The notes under the pieces are model-generated. The model did not search any database. It saw only the letters and a list, made by a program, of their open reading frames with translations, and was not told where the DNA came from. The position numbers were made by a program, and so were the translations under genes. 64,000 nt of DNA, from positions 4,404,001 through 4,468,000 of the forward strand of contig NC_019904.1 in NCBI RefSeq assembly GCF_000325705.1, given 5' to 3'. Shown here piece after piece: positions 35,607 to 45,746 of this stretch (position 1 is its first letter; each line of letters opens with the position of its first letter). This DNA is from Echinicola vietnamensis DSM 17526 (GTDB lineage: Bacteria; Bacteroidota; Bacteroidia; Cytophagales; Cyclobacteriaceae).

Positions 35607-37019
35607 TTATTCAGCATCCCAGAATATGCGATCAAGCAATGTTACACTTGGCACATTCTGACCATTTCTACTGACCTCACTGTCAGGATAAGCCAATCTT
35701 CTAATGAACTGACCGTTTAAGTCAGGATTAAGGTTAGCAGGCGTGCTCATATCCTTATAAGCATAATCAAACCTTCTGGCATCATTCCAAGTTTCAGGAT
35801 GAAGGAACATGGCTACCCATTTTTCCTTGAATATATCCTCCATGGTAAATGCTGCTTCTCCCATGCTAACGCTTGGATCAGCCAAGTAAGCCGCTTTATC
35901 CCCTTCCTCAACTTCTATCATATCCATATGCGCCTCAATCCCGTCAAGATATGCCTGATAAGCCCTGGATTTATCTGAATCAAATGCCGCTTCCGCTTCG
36001 ATGAATTTCTGTTCGGCATAGGTACCGATCAAGACGGGAGATAGTTCAGAGGTATAATATTGTCCCTGGATCAATGTCGACCTGGCACCCTGCTCTGGAG
36101 CATTGCCCCTTCCTGCACCATTGACTGTACCGACAAATTCTCCATCGTCTGTAGTCCCCACCATCAAAGCCAATCGCGGATCAACAGCCGGATAGGAAGT
36201 TCCATCCAGTGCTTGGATAAACTGCTCGGAAATCCATCCTCCCAAAAGCAAATTGGCATTGTCCCTGGCCACAGCAGACCAAGGGTTAATGCGTTGCTCA
36301 AAGAAGATCACCTGAGCATTATCATCATTTGAGGAGAAGCCGTTTTCCACCGCAGTTAACACTTCTGCAGCACTATACCCGGCACTACCTTTCATGTGGA
36401 TCATAAATCTGGCCTTCAGCATATTTCCAAATGCAACCCACTTGTCCACATCACCGCCAAAAATAAAATCATCCTCAGCGATAGAAAATGTCGTCTCTCC
36501 ATTGAGGTTTTGGATACCCTGGTCCAAGTAAGCCATCACTTGGCCATACAAATTCTCATCGTCATCATAAGCAGGCGTAACCGTCTCGAAATTAAAACTT
36601 TCCGAAAAGGGCATGTTACCAAAAATGTCCACGCCCATTCCTAGATTAAGGGCCATCATGATCTGGGCAGCACCCAGATAGTGCCCTGCTCCGGTCTCCT
36701 CAGCCTTTTCAATCATGACATGAAGATCCGTCATGACATTATACAAGTCAAACCAGGTACCGCTATAATTTACAGGTTCCATGGTATCGGTAGAGCTAGC
36801 TGGATTAGGCGAGGCTAAATACTGCACATAAAAGGATGTAAAACTCCCTACAGAATAAGTATTTAATGCAGTCTGATACGTCACATTGGTCATCAAACCT
36901 GCAAGCGGCGCATCCTGGGGATTGTTGGGGTTTTCATTCACATCCAAATAGGATTCACATGAACTGGCAAACAAGACCACAACAGCCCAAACGATATATT
37001 TATAGTTAAATCTCTTCAT
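35607..37019 (-). CDS. SusD/RagB-type nutrient-binding outer-membrane lipoprotein
   Basis: This 470-residue lipoprotein binds nutrients at the surface for its SusC partner. Lipid Cys21 lies in LFASSCES, and the following YLDVNENPNNPQ is typical of the SusD-like_2 group. Four TPR-like helix pairs make the scaffold, for example AQIMMALNLGMGVDIFGNMPFSE (in parts). It starts 12 bp after the SusC stop, so the pair is one operon. No glycosidase, sulfatase or regulator is in the operon, so the ligand may be a peptide or an oligosaccharide cleaved elsewhere. Confidence 0.92.
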   Translation of the reverse strand: MKRFNYKYIVWAVVVLFASSCESYLDVNENPNNPQDAPLAGLMTNVTYQTALNTYSVGSFTSFYVQYLASPNPASSTDTMEPVNYSGTWFDLYNVMTDLHVMIEKAEETGAGHYLGAAQIMMALNLGMGVDIFGNMPFSESFNFETVTPAYDDDENLYGQVMAYLDQGIQNLNGETTFSIAEDDFIFGGDVDKWVAFGNMLKARFMIHMKGSAGYSAAEVLTAVENGFSSNDDNAQVIFFEQRINPWSAVARDNANLLLGGWISEQFIQALDGTSYPAVDPRLALMVGTTDDGEFVGTVNGAGRGNAPEQGARSTLIQGQYYTSELSPVLIGTYAEQKFIEAEAAFDSDKSRAYQAYLDGIEAHMDMIEVEEGDKAAYLADPSVSMGEAAFTMEDIFKEKWVAMFLHPETWNDARRFDYAYKDMSTPANLNPDLNGQFIRRLAYPDSEVSRNGQNVPSVTLLDRIFWDAE

Positions 37020-37031
37020 TGCAATCATTAA

Positions 37032-40000
37032 TTAGAGTCCTAGATTAAGTGTAAAGAAGAAGCTTTGCACACCTGGATATCCCAATCCGGTAAAACCCAC
37101 GGCATTTCCACCCGCTCCGGCGGAGAATGACTCCGGATCAAAGCCGTCCCAAGGGGTGAACAATATGATATTGTTTGCTGCTACAGATGCCCTGATAGAC
37201 CTAAACGGAGTATTTTCCAATAGCTCGGTGTTGAAGTCATATCCCAAGGTGATGTTTCTCAACTTGATAAAGCTAGCATCTTGTACAAAGTTTTCACTGA
37301 TCCCCCGGTAGGTATTCCTCCAATAACCGGCACCGTAATCCCTTCCATCAGGTCCAACTCCCTGTCCTAGCCATACTTCTTGGGTATTGGTGGAGCCATC
37401 AGCCAATACGCCATCAAAAACAATGGACTCGTTTCGAATGGCGGTATAATCATTTTTCCCAAAAGCTGATAGGAAGTTGTCAAACTGGTTATACTGCTTC
37501 AAATCTGCCCTGAAGTCAATTAGAAAACTCAAATCAAAGTTTTTATAAGAGAATTCATTTTTAAGTCCTCCAAACCACTTCGGAACGGCATTCCCCAAGA
37601 TCAATTGAGACCCGTTTCTAACAGGGAATCCATCTGCACCAATCACCCTAGGAAGGCTGGACTGTGCCATTGGATTTTCGGGATCGGCACCATACCGCTG
37701 ATAGCTGGTACCATACATGTTACCATAAGCATCTCCTTCAATCAGCTTCATCGTCACGGTACTTCCTCCGTAACCAAATTGACTTCCTACGATAATTTCA
37801 TCAATCCCTTCTCGGATCCCTACTACTTCGTTTTTGTTCTTGGTCATATTTCCAGTCACCGTCCACTTAAAGTCACTGGTCTCAATGATATCAGCCCCAA
37901 CAACCAATTCTATACCGCTATTTTGGATTTCACCTGCATTGGTGATATAAGAACTAAAGCCTGTGGCATCCGATATTGGAACAGGGATGATCATATCCTT
38001 TGAGTTGGACTTAAAATAGGTCACATCCAAATCGAGCCTGCCATCCAAGAAAGACAATTGGGTACCAAATTCAATTGAAGTAGTCAATTCAGGTTTTAGA
38101 CCAGGATCACCAAAGGTACTGTTTCTGCTGAAGCCTACCTGGCCGTTTAATGGGAACACGCTAGGAGACACAAAGGTAGCTCCTAGGATATGGGGTTGGG
38201 TATCTTTACCCACTTGCGCCCAAGAAGCCCGGATCTTACCAAAAGTGAACCACGAAGGCATATCCATGTTCTCACTGAACACATAACTCAAATTTACCGA
38301 TGGATAGAAAAAAGAGTTATTGTCCTTAGGAAGCGTAGATGAAATATCATTTCTTCCAGTCAGGTTAATAAACAAGAAGTTCCTATAATCTACGGTGAGG
38401 TCACCATAAAACCCTACCAAACGCTTAATTTGGCTATCTTGACTTGCAAATATTTGAGCGGTATTATTAAGGTTATAGAATTCTGGAATCACAAAATCAG
38501 AACCAGTAGAAACCACCCTGTCATATCTCCGCTCAAAAATATCATTCCCTAACCTTAACGTTGTATTCCAATCACCAGAGAATTGCTTTTGAAGGGTAAT
38601 GTAGAAATTGGATGTCAAATCCCGCGCATTGATCCTGGTTTCTTCAATAAACCCGGTAGAGCTTAAAGCTACTTCACCGTCAATGCCTTTAGGCCCAGGG
38701 GTAATCTCCGTCCTACTGTCACTGGATACATCTGTACCCAATCGATAAGATAACGTCAACCAATCTGTTGGTCGGTAATTCAAATTGATATTTCCAATGA
38801 TCCTATTGACATTGTCCTCATAGGTAGCAAATCGTGCATCGTAAATCGGGTTGGTATTTCCATACGTTTTCATGGTACCATCTGGATTGATGTAATCCCG
38901 AACATCCTGCGTCTCCGCCCAGTACATCATTCGCTCCATAAACCTGTCATGCGGCACACGGTTACCGCCTGAATTGGAAAAATTCATCGACCCGCTAAAG
39001 TCAAATTTTTCACTGGCCTTTACCGAACCACTCAGTTTTGCAGTTGTCCTGCTCCAATCACTGAAAGGAATGATCCCTTGCTGATCCAAACGGCCAAAGG
39101 AACCATAGAACGTAGCATTTTCACTACCTCCAGAAAAACTAATGTTATTATCAATGTTTAATCCCGTATCAAACGCCCTGTTCCAGTTGTCCTGATACTT
39201 GTGACCAGGCACGGTTTCTGCCACCTCTGCAATCGGAGCTCCCCACGCTGGCCAAAAGCTCGACGGATCATATTCACCACTAAACCCTTGACCAAATTGG
39301 TCTTGGAGATTTGGTAATTTAACAAGCTTATCCATTCCGATGGAGCTGTTGATATTGATCCTTGTCTGCCCGGCCTGTCCTCTTTTCGTACGGATGATCA
39401 CCGCACCATTGGCAGCCCTAACACCATACAAGGCGGTTGCCGCAGCTCCTTTCAACACGGACATGGACTCTATGTCATTCGGATTGATGTCCGCTGCCCT
39501 GTTTGACATACCCCGCGGTGTATTCCCTGACTCAATGGTTGAGTTATTGATGGGAACACCATCCACTACGAATAGTGGTTGGTTATTGGCATTGGGGTCC
39601 AGGGAGTTGATTCCCCGAATCACGATCCGAGCACTTTGACCTGGAGCACCACCCGAATTGGTGATTTGTACTCCGGCCACTTGACCTTGAAGTGCATTGA
39701 CCAAGTTTGGCTGCTTGGTTTTCGTAATCTCGTCTGATTCCACCACTTGAGCAGCATATCCCAAGCTTTTCTCGCTCTGGTCGATATCGAAAGCCGTCAC
39801 GACAAATTCCCCCATCTCCGATACATCTTCTTCCATCACCACGTCGATGGTGGTTCGGTTTTGGATGGCCAAGGTCTGGGTAACATAGCCCAAATAGGAA
39901 AAAACCAACGTCCCTTCCCTGTCTGCCACATCAATGGAATAGTTTCCATCCAAGTCTGTCACAGTACCGGAATTGGTTCCCTGTAACAGTACACTCACCC

Positions 40001-40127
40001 CGGGAAGTGGCTCGCCGTCTTCCGCAGTCGTTACCGTTCCGGTGATCGTTACTTCTTGGGCATAGGCCGAGCCTACTAGCAAAAAGACGAAAACCAGAAT
40101 GGATAATTTTGTAAAGGTTCTCTTCAT
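37032..40127 (-). CDS. SusC/RagA-type TonB-linked outer-membrane transporter
   Basis: This 1031-residue receptor has a signal peptide (ending SAYAQ) and a CarboxypepD_reg-like domain (TGTVTTAEDGEPLPGVSV). A SusC-type plug follows, with SARIVIRGINSLDPNANNQP, PLFVVDGVPINN and LKGAAATALYGVRAANGA. The long barrel ends FFFTLNLGL. It imports the ligand captured by SusD. It differs from the receptor at 2.5-4.9 kb by its length and full SusC layout. The upstream 270 bp are AT-rich and contain the promoter. Confidence 0.95.
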   Translation of the reverse strand: MKRTFTKLSILVFVFLLVGSAYAQEVTITGTVTTAEDGEPLPGVSVLLQGTNSGTVTDLDGNYSIDVADREGTLVFSYLGYVTQTLAIQNRTTIDVVMEEDVSEMGEFVVTAFDIDQSEKSLGYAAQVVESDEITKTKQPNLVNALQGQVAGVQITNSGGAPGQSARIVIRGINSLDPNANNQPLFVVDGVPINNSTIESGNTPRGMSNRAADINPNDIESMSVLKGAAATALYGVRAANGAVIIRTKRGQAGQTRININSSIGMDKLVKLPNLQDQFGQGFSGEYDPSSFWPAWGAPIAEVAETVPGHKYQDNWNRAFDTGLNIDNNISFSGGSENATFYGSFGRLDQQGIIPFSDWSRTTAKLSGSVKASEKFDFSGSMNFSNSGGNRVPHDRFMERMMYWAETQDVRDYINPDGTMKTYGNTNPIYDARFATYEDNVNRIIGNINLNYRPTDWLTLSYRLGTDVSSDSRTEITPGPKGIDGEVALSSTGFIEETRINARDLTSNFYITLQKQFSGDWNTTLRLGNDIFERRYDRVVSTGSDFVIPEFYNLNNTAQIFASQDSQIKRLVGFYGDLTVDYRNFLFINLTGRNDISSTLPKDNNSFFYPSVNLSYVFSENMDMPSWFTFGKIRASWAQVGKDTQPHILGATFVSPSVFPLNGQVGFSRNSTFGDPGLKPELTTSIEFGTQLSFLDGRLDLDVTYFKSNSKDMIIPVPISDATGFSSYITNAGEIQNSGIELVVGADIIETSDFKWTVTGNMTKNKNEVVGIREGIDEIIVGSQFGYGGSTVTMKLIEGDAYGNMYGTSYQRYGADPENPMAQSSLPRVIGADGFPVRNGSQLILGNAVPKWFGGLKNEFSYKNFDLSFLIDFRADLKQYNQFDNFLSAFGKNDYTAIRNESIVFDGVLADGSTNTQEVWLGQGVGPDGRDYGAGYWRNTYRGISENFVQDASFIKLRNITLGYDFNTELLENTPFRSIRASVAANNIILFTPWDGFDPESFSAGAGGNAVGFTGLGYPGVQSFFFTLNLGL

Positions 40128-40231
40128 TAGTAATTGATTTGTGGGTTACTCAACTTAATTTAAAATTATATTCTTTAATAACTTAATAAACAAAACTATA
40201 ATCTATATAGATTCATTTCACCGAAACCTAC

Positions 40232-40239
40232 CAAACATA
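40232..40239 (-). promoter_or_regulatory. candidate -7 box upstream of susC
   Basis: On the minus strand this reads TATGTTTG, matching TAnnTTTG, and lies about 105 nt before the susC start. The nearest TTTG upstream is 33 nt away, too far for a normal -33 box, so I keep the confidence low. Confidence 0.3.
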
Positions 40240-40332
40240 ATATGTCAATTTTGTAAATTATTTGTTAATAAACAAACCGATAAAATAAAATTTAGATAAT
40301 ATGACAAAAGATGTTTTTTCACGCTTAACGGG

Positions 40333-40364
40333 TATAAAAAAAAGCCTCGAATCATCTTCGAGGC
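40333..40364 (-). terminator. rho-independent terminator of hppA
   Basis: Arms AGCCTCGAA and TTCGAGGCT surround a 5-nt loop. On the minus strand eight T follow the stem. It is about 30 bp past the hppA stop. Confidence 0.88.
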
Positions 40365-40396
40365 TTTAAATCGTTACTTTTCAGGTTCTTAATACA

Positions 40397-42643
40397 TCAC
40401 TCCATTCGTTGTCCGTCACCTTTCTCCCTAATCCGCTCTTCATCCTGAAGCAATGCTAATTTTTCCGATTCTTTTTCCATCTTGATTTCTTTTGCATCAT
40501 CCTGCTGATCACTTACCACATGAGCCGGTCCTTCAGCTATATGAGGTGCAATGATCAACGAGACAATGGAGGTCAGTTTGATCAAAATATTCATGGAGGG
40601 GCCAGAAGTGTCCTTAAAAGGATCTCCAACAGTATCCCCTGTCACAGAGGCTTTGTGCGCGTCTGATCCTTTGTATTCCATTTTACCATTGATCTCCACG
40701 CCTTTCTCAAAAGACTTCTTGGCATTGTCCCAAGCTCCTCCGGCATTGTTCTGAAAAATCCCCATCAATACTCCAGAAACCGTCACTCCGGCCAGCACTC
40801 CTCCAAGTACTTCCGGCCCAAAAAGGAAGCCCACAATGATGGGCACCAGTAACGCCAACGCTCCAGGTGCGATCATCTCCCGAATGGAAGCACTGGTGGA
40901 GATCTCCACGCATTTATCGTATTCTGGCTTGGCCTTGTATTCCATGATCCCAGGAATTTCCTTGAATTGCCGCCTGACTTCATTGACCATGTCCATGGCA
41001 GCCCGGCCAACTGCCGCAATGGCCAAAGACGAAAAGATAAAGGGAATCATGGCGCCTACAAATAATCCTGCCAACACATCGGCTTTATAGATATCAATGG
41101 AATCAATGCCAGCAATGCCCACATAGGCCGCAAACAACGCCAAGGCTGTCAACGCCGCCGAAGCGATCGCAAACCCTTTTCCGGTAGCAGCAGTGGTATT
41201 GCCCACGGCATCCAAAATATCCGTGCGCTCCCTTACCGCTTTGTCACAACCGGACATTTCTGCTATTCCGCCGGCATTGTCCGCAATAGGCCCAAAGGCA
41301 TCAATGGCCAGCTGCATGGCCGTAGTCGCCATCATCCCGGCAGCTGCAATGGCCACGCCATACAAGCCTGCGCTTAAGAATGAGCCGTAAATCCCTGCTG
41401 CCAACACTAAAATCGGCAATACCGTAGACTCCATCCCAATCGACAGCCCTCCAATGATATTGGTGGCATGACCGGTCGACGACTGTTTGATGATGCTATT
41501 GACAGGCCTTTTGCCCATGGCGGTATAATGTTCCGTGATAATGCTCATCAAGGCGCCTACCACCAATCCGATCAACACGGCCCCAAACACCCCTGTTTTG
41601 GTAAACACGGGGGAATGGTCACGGAGCATGACCAAATCACCATCTGGAAGCATAAAATTGATCACAAAGTAAGATGCCGCGACGGTCAGTAAAATAGAAA
41701 TCCAGTTGCCCTTGTTCAAGGCAGCTTGCACACTATCGGTTTCTTTGGATATTTTCACAAATAAAGTTCCTACGATCGAAAATACCACGCCAAGCCCCGC
41801 TATCATCAAAGGCAATAACACGGGCGCGATCCCTCCCATCTGATCATTGGAAACGATCTCCCTGCCGAGCACCATAGACGCCAAAATGGTCGCCACATAC
41901 GAACCAAATAGGTCCGCTCCCATGCCGGCCACATCACCGACATTGTCGCCGACATTATCGGCAATGGTGGCAGGATTACGGACATCATCCTCTGGAATGC
42001 CTGCTTCCACTTTTCCCACCAAATCTGCCCCCACATCTGCTGCTTTGGTGTAAATCCCCCCTCCTACACGGGCAAACAACGCGATGGACTCGGCTCCCAA
42101 TGAAAACCCGGCCAACACCTCCAATGCCCGTTCCATATCCAGGCCATTCACATCTCCACCGTTGGAAACCACATAAATATGATAAAATACAATAAACAAC
42201 GAACCCATGCCCAAAACCGCCAAACCTGCTACTCCTAGCCCCATTACCGTCCCTCCTGAAAAGGACACTTTCAAGGCTTTTGCCAGTCCCGATTTGGCCG
42301 CTTGGGTAGTGCGGACATTTGCCTTGGTGGCGATATTCATTCCGATATATCCCGCAAATGCTGATAAAAATGCACCCAAAACGAAGGATGCCGCAATCAC
42401 CGGACTGGAGTTTTCTACCAAGGTACCTGACCAAGCCAAAACGATTCCGGCAATGACCACAAAATAAAAGAGCACTTTCCACTCAGCCTTCAAAAATGCC
42501 ATGGCTCCTCGGGCAATATGGCCTGCGAGTTCTACCATATTTTCATCGCCAGTGGGCTGCTTATTCACCCATGCTGACTTTACGGCCATAACGATAAGCC
42601 CCAAAATCCCCAGTAAGGGGACCACGTAAATCATCTGTTCCAT
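40397..42643 (-). CDS. hppA: membrane-bound pyrophosphatase, K+-dependent type
   Basis: This 748-residue enzyme uses pyrophosphate hydrolysis to pump H+ or Na+. I start at [12 protein letters not shown] (42643), after a 14-codon upstream extension. The signature [18 protein letters not shown] and then [19 protein letters not shown] are intact. In [11 protein letters not shown] the residue after TT is Ala, which marks the K+-dependent class; the K+-independent type has Lys. The pumped ion is not settled from these motifs. The last ~45 residues are a charged cytoplasmic-like tail ([19 protein letters not shown]). It is monocistronic. Confidence 0.93.
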   Translation of the reverse strand: MEQMIYVVPLLGILGLIVMAVKSAWVNKQPTGDENMVELAGHIARGAMAFLKAEWKVLFYFVVIAGIVLAWSGTLVENSSPVIAASFVLGAFLSAFAGYIGMNIATKANVRTTQAAKSGLAKALKVSFSGGTVMGLGVAGLAVLGMGSLFIVFYHIYVVSNGGDVNGLDMERALEVLAGFSLGAESIALFARVGGGIYTKAADVGADLVGKVEAGIPEDDVRNPATIADNVGDNVGDVAGMGADLFGSYVATILASMVLGREIVSNDQMGGIAPVLLPLMIAGLGVVFSIVGTLFVKISKETDSVQAALNKGNWISILLTVAASYFVINFMLPDGDLVMLRDHSPVFTKTGVFGAVLIGLVVGALMSIITEHYTAMGKRPVNSIIKQSSTGHATNIIGGLSIGMESTVLPILVLAAGIYGSFLSAGLYGVAIAAAGMMATTAMQLAIDAFGPIADNAGGIAEMSGCDKAVRERTDILDAVGNTTAATGKGFAIASAALTALALFAAYVGIAGIDSIDIYKADVLAGLFVGAMIPFIFSSLAIAAVGRAAMDMVNEVRRQFKEIPGIMEYKAKPEYDKCVEISTSASIREMIAPGALALLVPIIVGFLFGPEVLGGVLAGVTVSGVLMGIFQNNAGGAWDNAKKSFEKGVEINGKMEYKGSDAHKASVTGDTVGDPFKDTSGPSMNILIKLTSIVSLIIAPHIAEGPAHVVSDQQDDAKEIKMEKESEKLALLQDEERIREKGDGQRME

Positions 42644-42961
42644 AGTATGTATTAGCGGTTTTTTAAATGTTTTATACCTAAACAAATATATTACTATTCA
42701 ACTATGAAACAACCAGCACATTCATTATGAAAACACTTCGTATGACAATTATAAATTTGGACTTGACACCCAAAATCAAAAAACATTAACAATTAATTAA
42801 TCGACTATGTTTTTATTTACTAAAACCAAAACCCACACCAAGTTTTATTGAAAATCAAAGGATTGGGTATTTTTTTCCTTTTTATAGTAGCATTTGCTTG
42901 GGTGCAATTTTTTAATCCCTCTTTCCATGCTTTATATTTACCATAAGCAAAACGAGAAACC
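42644..42961. other. AT-rich divergent promoter region, hppA / quinone oxidoreductase
   Basis: The 318 bp hold no gene. The sequence is AT-rich with no strong palindrome. Promoters of both flanking genes must lie here. Confidence 0.5.
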
Positions 42962-43954
42962 ATGATGAAAGCCGTCGTAATCACTGAAGCAGGAGGACCT
43001 GATGTGCTGCAAGTACAAGCACGCGACATCCCTAATCCGGGACCTCACGAAGTCTTGATAAAAGTTGCCGCATCCGGTATCAATCGCCCCGATGTGGCCC
43101 AAAGGAAAGGGTTATACCCGGCTCCCGAAGATGCTCCAGCAGATATTCCCGGCCTAGAAGTCTCCGGAACCATCTCTGCGATAGGAAAAGACGTCAAAAA
43201 CTGGGAGCTGGGCGACGAAGTCTGTGCCTTGGTGGCAGGAGGTGGTTATGGGGAATTTGTCACCGCACCGGCAGTACAGTGCCTCCCCATTCCAGAAGGT
43301 GTCTCGCTTTTGGAGGCGGCTGCGCTGCCCGAAACCTTTTTCACCGTTTGGAACAATGTTTTTGATATTGGGGGATTCCAAGCGGGCCAAACGGTACTCG
43401 TCCATGGCGGCACCAGTGGCATAGGAGTCACGGCCATCCAAATGATCAAAGCGCTGGGCGGTAAAGTCATCGTGACAGCAGGAAGCCGTGAAAAATGTAC
43501 CTTCTGCCAAAATTTGGGAGCGGACCTCGCCATCCATTACAAAGACGAAGATTTCGAAGAGGTAATCAAAGCCCACCCGGACTTTAAAAAAGTAAACATC
43601 ATCCTTGATATGGTCGGGGGAGATTATACCGCCAAAAACATTCGGCTGCTCCGTCCAAAAGGGAAATTGATCATGATCAATGCCATGAAAGGGCGCATGG
43701 GAGAAGTGGACCTGCTGAGAATTATGGCCAACCAATTGACATTGACAGGCTCCACCTTGCGTCCCCAGTCCATTGGATATAAAGGCCATATTGCGAAAAA
43801 TCTACAAGTACACGTCTGGCCTTTCTTTCCCGAAAAGATCAAGCCTGTTATCCATAAGGTATTCCCACTACAGGAGGCCGCAAAAGCCCACCAACTCATG
43901 GAAAGCTCGGAACATATCGGCAAAATCCTCCTTCAAATCCCTGTGGAAGTTTAG
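42962..43954 (+). CDS. NAD(P)H:quinone oxidoreductase (zinc-free MDR family, PIG3-like)
   Basis: This 330-residue medium-chain reductase uses NADPH to reduce quinones or enones. It has the MDR N-terminal groES-like fold (NPGPHEVLIKVAASGINRPD) and the nucleotide fold VLVHGGTSGIGVTAIQMIKA. There are no zinc-ligand cysteines. TP53I3/PIG3-like features include PDVAQRKGLYP and GLEVSGTI. There are two adjacent Met codons at the start. It is followed by a gene-free 353 bp. Confidence 0.9.
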   Translation: MMKAVVITEAGGPDVLQVQARDIPNPGPHEVLIKVAASGINRPDVAQRKGLYPAPEDAPADIPGLEVSGTISAIGKDVKNWELGDEVCALVAGGGYGEFVTAPAVQCLPIPEGVSLLEAAALPETFFTVWNNVFDIGGFQAGQTVLVHGGTSGIGVTAIQMIKALGGKVIVTAGSREKCTFCQNLGADLAIHYKDEDFEEVIKAHPDFKKVNIILDMVGGDYTAKNIRLLRPKGKLIMINAMKGRMGEVDLLRIMANQLTLTGSTLRPQSIGYKGHIAKNLQVHVWPFFPEKIKPVIHKVFPLQEAAKAHQLMESSEHIGKILLQIPVEV

Positions 43955-44307
43955 CCCGTTAGGCATCCTTCGACTCCTTGCCTCCCGGATAGGCAATCGC
44001 TCAGGAGGACATCCTTCATATGATTACTTAAATAGCAGTTGTAAAAGCATCCTCTTTCGTCATGGCGAGGAGATGGGACGAAGCAATATCGCTTCCAATC
44101 TTCCCGCCCCTTAGTGGCAGCAGCGACTCAGGTTAATGGTTGAACGATCATTCCTGAAAAACATGACGAAAATCACCCCTCAGCAATATGGCTTGATCCA
44201 GATCAGGCAGTATAATCGGGAAACCAGCCGCTCCGAAGCGAATATGGCCTGATTTTTTCGTTCATATTAGCCAAGAAAGGGACAACTGTGTATATTTAGA
44301 CAAGCCA
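43955..44307. other. intergenic stretch with recurrent palindromic element
   Basis: No gene is seen. The part near 44060-44125 (CATGGCGAGGAGATGGGACG, then AAGCAATATCGCTTCC) resembles a widespread intergenic element whose consensus contains GGCGAGGAG...GACGAAGCAAT. Near 43980-44010 CCTCC and GGAGG arms form a weak hairpin. Confidence 0.45.
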
Positions 44308-44319
44308 ATGCTGAACTCC

Positions 44320-45726
44320 ATGAGAAAAAACGTTTCCTACTTGTTTATGGCAATGGTCACACTGGTGGCCATTGCATGTCAAGATAAAAATGATCAAAAA
44401 GGGCCACCGGCAGTCACTGCTAAGGTGATCGCGGACGTGAACATCATCGATATCAGAAGCGGCAGCATCTCCAAGAAGCATGTCGTGATCGATTCGGGAA
44501 AAATCCAACAAATCCTTCCCGCTTCCAAAGATGAAGCCGAAGTAATCGAAGAAGCAGAACTGATCAATGGCGAAGGCAAATACCTGGTTCCAGGCCTGGC
44601 TGAAATGCATGCTCATCTTCCAGCAGTCATTTGGAATGATCCCCAAATGGAAGAAACCCTTTTCCTATACCTCTCCAATGGCGTCACTACCGTCCGTGGC
44701 ATGCTGGGCCATCACTTGCACCTTGAACTAAAAGAGAAAGTAACCAAAGGCGAAATGCTAAGCCCGCGGATCTATACTTCCAGTCCTTCCCTTAACGGCA
44801 ATACCGTCACCAGCCCCGAGCAAGCCATCGAAAAAGTCACCGCCTACCAAAAGGATGGTTTCGACTTTCTCAAGCTCCACCCCGGTCTCAGGCTACATGT
44901 TTTTGATCAAATTGTCCAAACCGCCAAAAAGGTAAACATCCCCTTTGCCGGCCATGTATCCACCTTGGTCGGGATCAGGCATGCGCTTCAAAGCGGCTAT
45001 GCCACCATTGACCATGTGGACGGTTTTTTGGAAGGATTGGTACCAGCATCCGCTCAGGTAAACCCGAACGAAAATGGCTTCTTTGGGTATGATTTCACCG
45101 AAAAGGTGGACACCACGCTGATCCCTGAACTCGTCCAACTTTCCAAGGAAAACCAAGTATGGGTGGTGCCTACCCAGAGTTTGTTTACCCGTTGGTTTTC
45201 GCCCACCCCTGCAGCGGCACTGGCCAAGGAACCTGAAATGGTATACATGGCCCCAGAAGTCATCGAAAACTGGATCAACAGCAAGAAGAACCTTACCGAA
45301 ACGGCAGATTACAGTGCTGAGCGATGGGGAAAATTTATGGAAATCAGAAAAAAACTCATCCGTAGCCTTCATGAAAATGGATACGGGTTGCTCTTGGGTT
45401 CAGATGCCCCACAGGTTTTCAATGTCCCGGGCTTTTCTATCCAACATGAAATGCAAGCCATGGTAAACACCGGATTAAGCCCTTTGGAAGTCCTCCAAAT
45501 GGGCACCCTCCATCCTGCCCAATACTTCAAGGAAGAGGGGAACTTTGGCGAAATAAAGGAAGGCGCCAGTGCTGACCTCATCCTTTTGGACAAAAATCCA
45601 CTGGAGGATATTGCTCATATGCAGCATCCACATGGTGTGATGGTAAGGGGTACATGGATTAGCCGTGAGCAGATTGACCAGAAACTCAAAGCCATCGACG
45701 ATAAGTACGATAAATTGAAGAAATGA
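44320..45726 (+). CDS. amidohydrolase-family lipoprotein
   Basis: This 468-residue metal-dependent hydrolase has a lipoprotein signal. I start at MRKNVSYLFMAM, giving lipid Cys20; an ATG 4 codons upstream is possible. The metal ligands look complete: HAH in GLAEMHAHLP, Lys in FLKLHPGL as the likely carbamylated bridge, His in AGHVSTL and IDHVDG, and Asp in LLGSDAPQ. Such exported imidazolonepropionase/prolidase-like enzymes cleave cyclic amides or dipeptides. The substrate is unknown. It is convergent with menC, with 20 bp between stops. Confidence 0.85.
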   Translation: MRKNVSYLFMAMVTLVAIACQDKNDQKGPPAVTAKVIADVNIIDIRSGSISKKHVVIDSGKIQQILPASKDEAEVIEEAELINGEGKYLVPGLAEMHAHLPAVIWNDPQMEETLFLYLSNGVTTVRGMLGHHLHLELKEKVTKGEMLSPRIYTSSPSLNGNTVTSPEQAIEKVTAYQKDGFDFLKLHPGLRLHVFDQIVQTAKKVNIPFAGHVSTLVGIRHALQSGYATIDHVDGFLEGLVPASAQVNPNENGFFGYDFTEKVDTTLIPELVQLSKENQVWVVPTQSLFTRWFSPTPAAALAKEPEMVYMAPEVIENWINSKKNLTETADYSAERWGKFMEIRKKLIRSLHENGYGLLLGSDAPQVFNVPGFSIQHEMQAMVNTGLSPLEVLQMGTLHPAQYFKEEGNFGEIKEGASADLILLDKNPLEDIAHMQHPHGVMVRGTWISREQIDQKLKAIDDKYDKLKK

Positions 45727-45746
45727 CAGCGGTAATCGTGTCTGAT

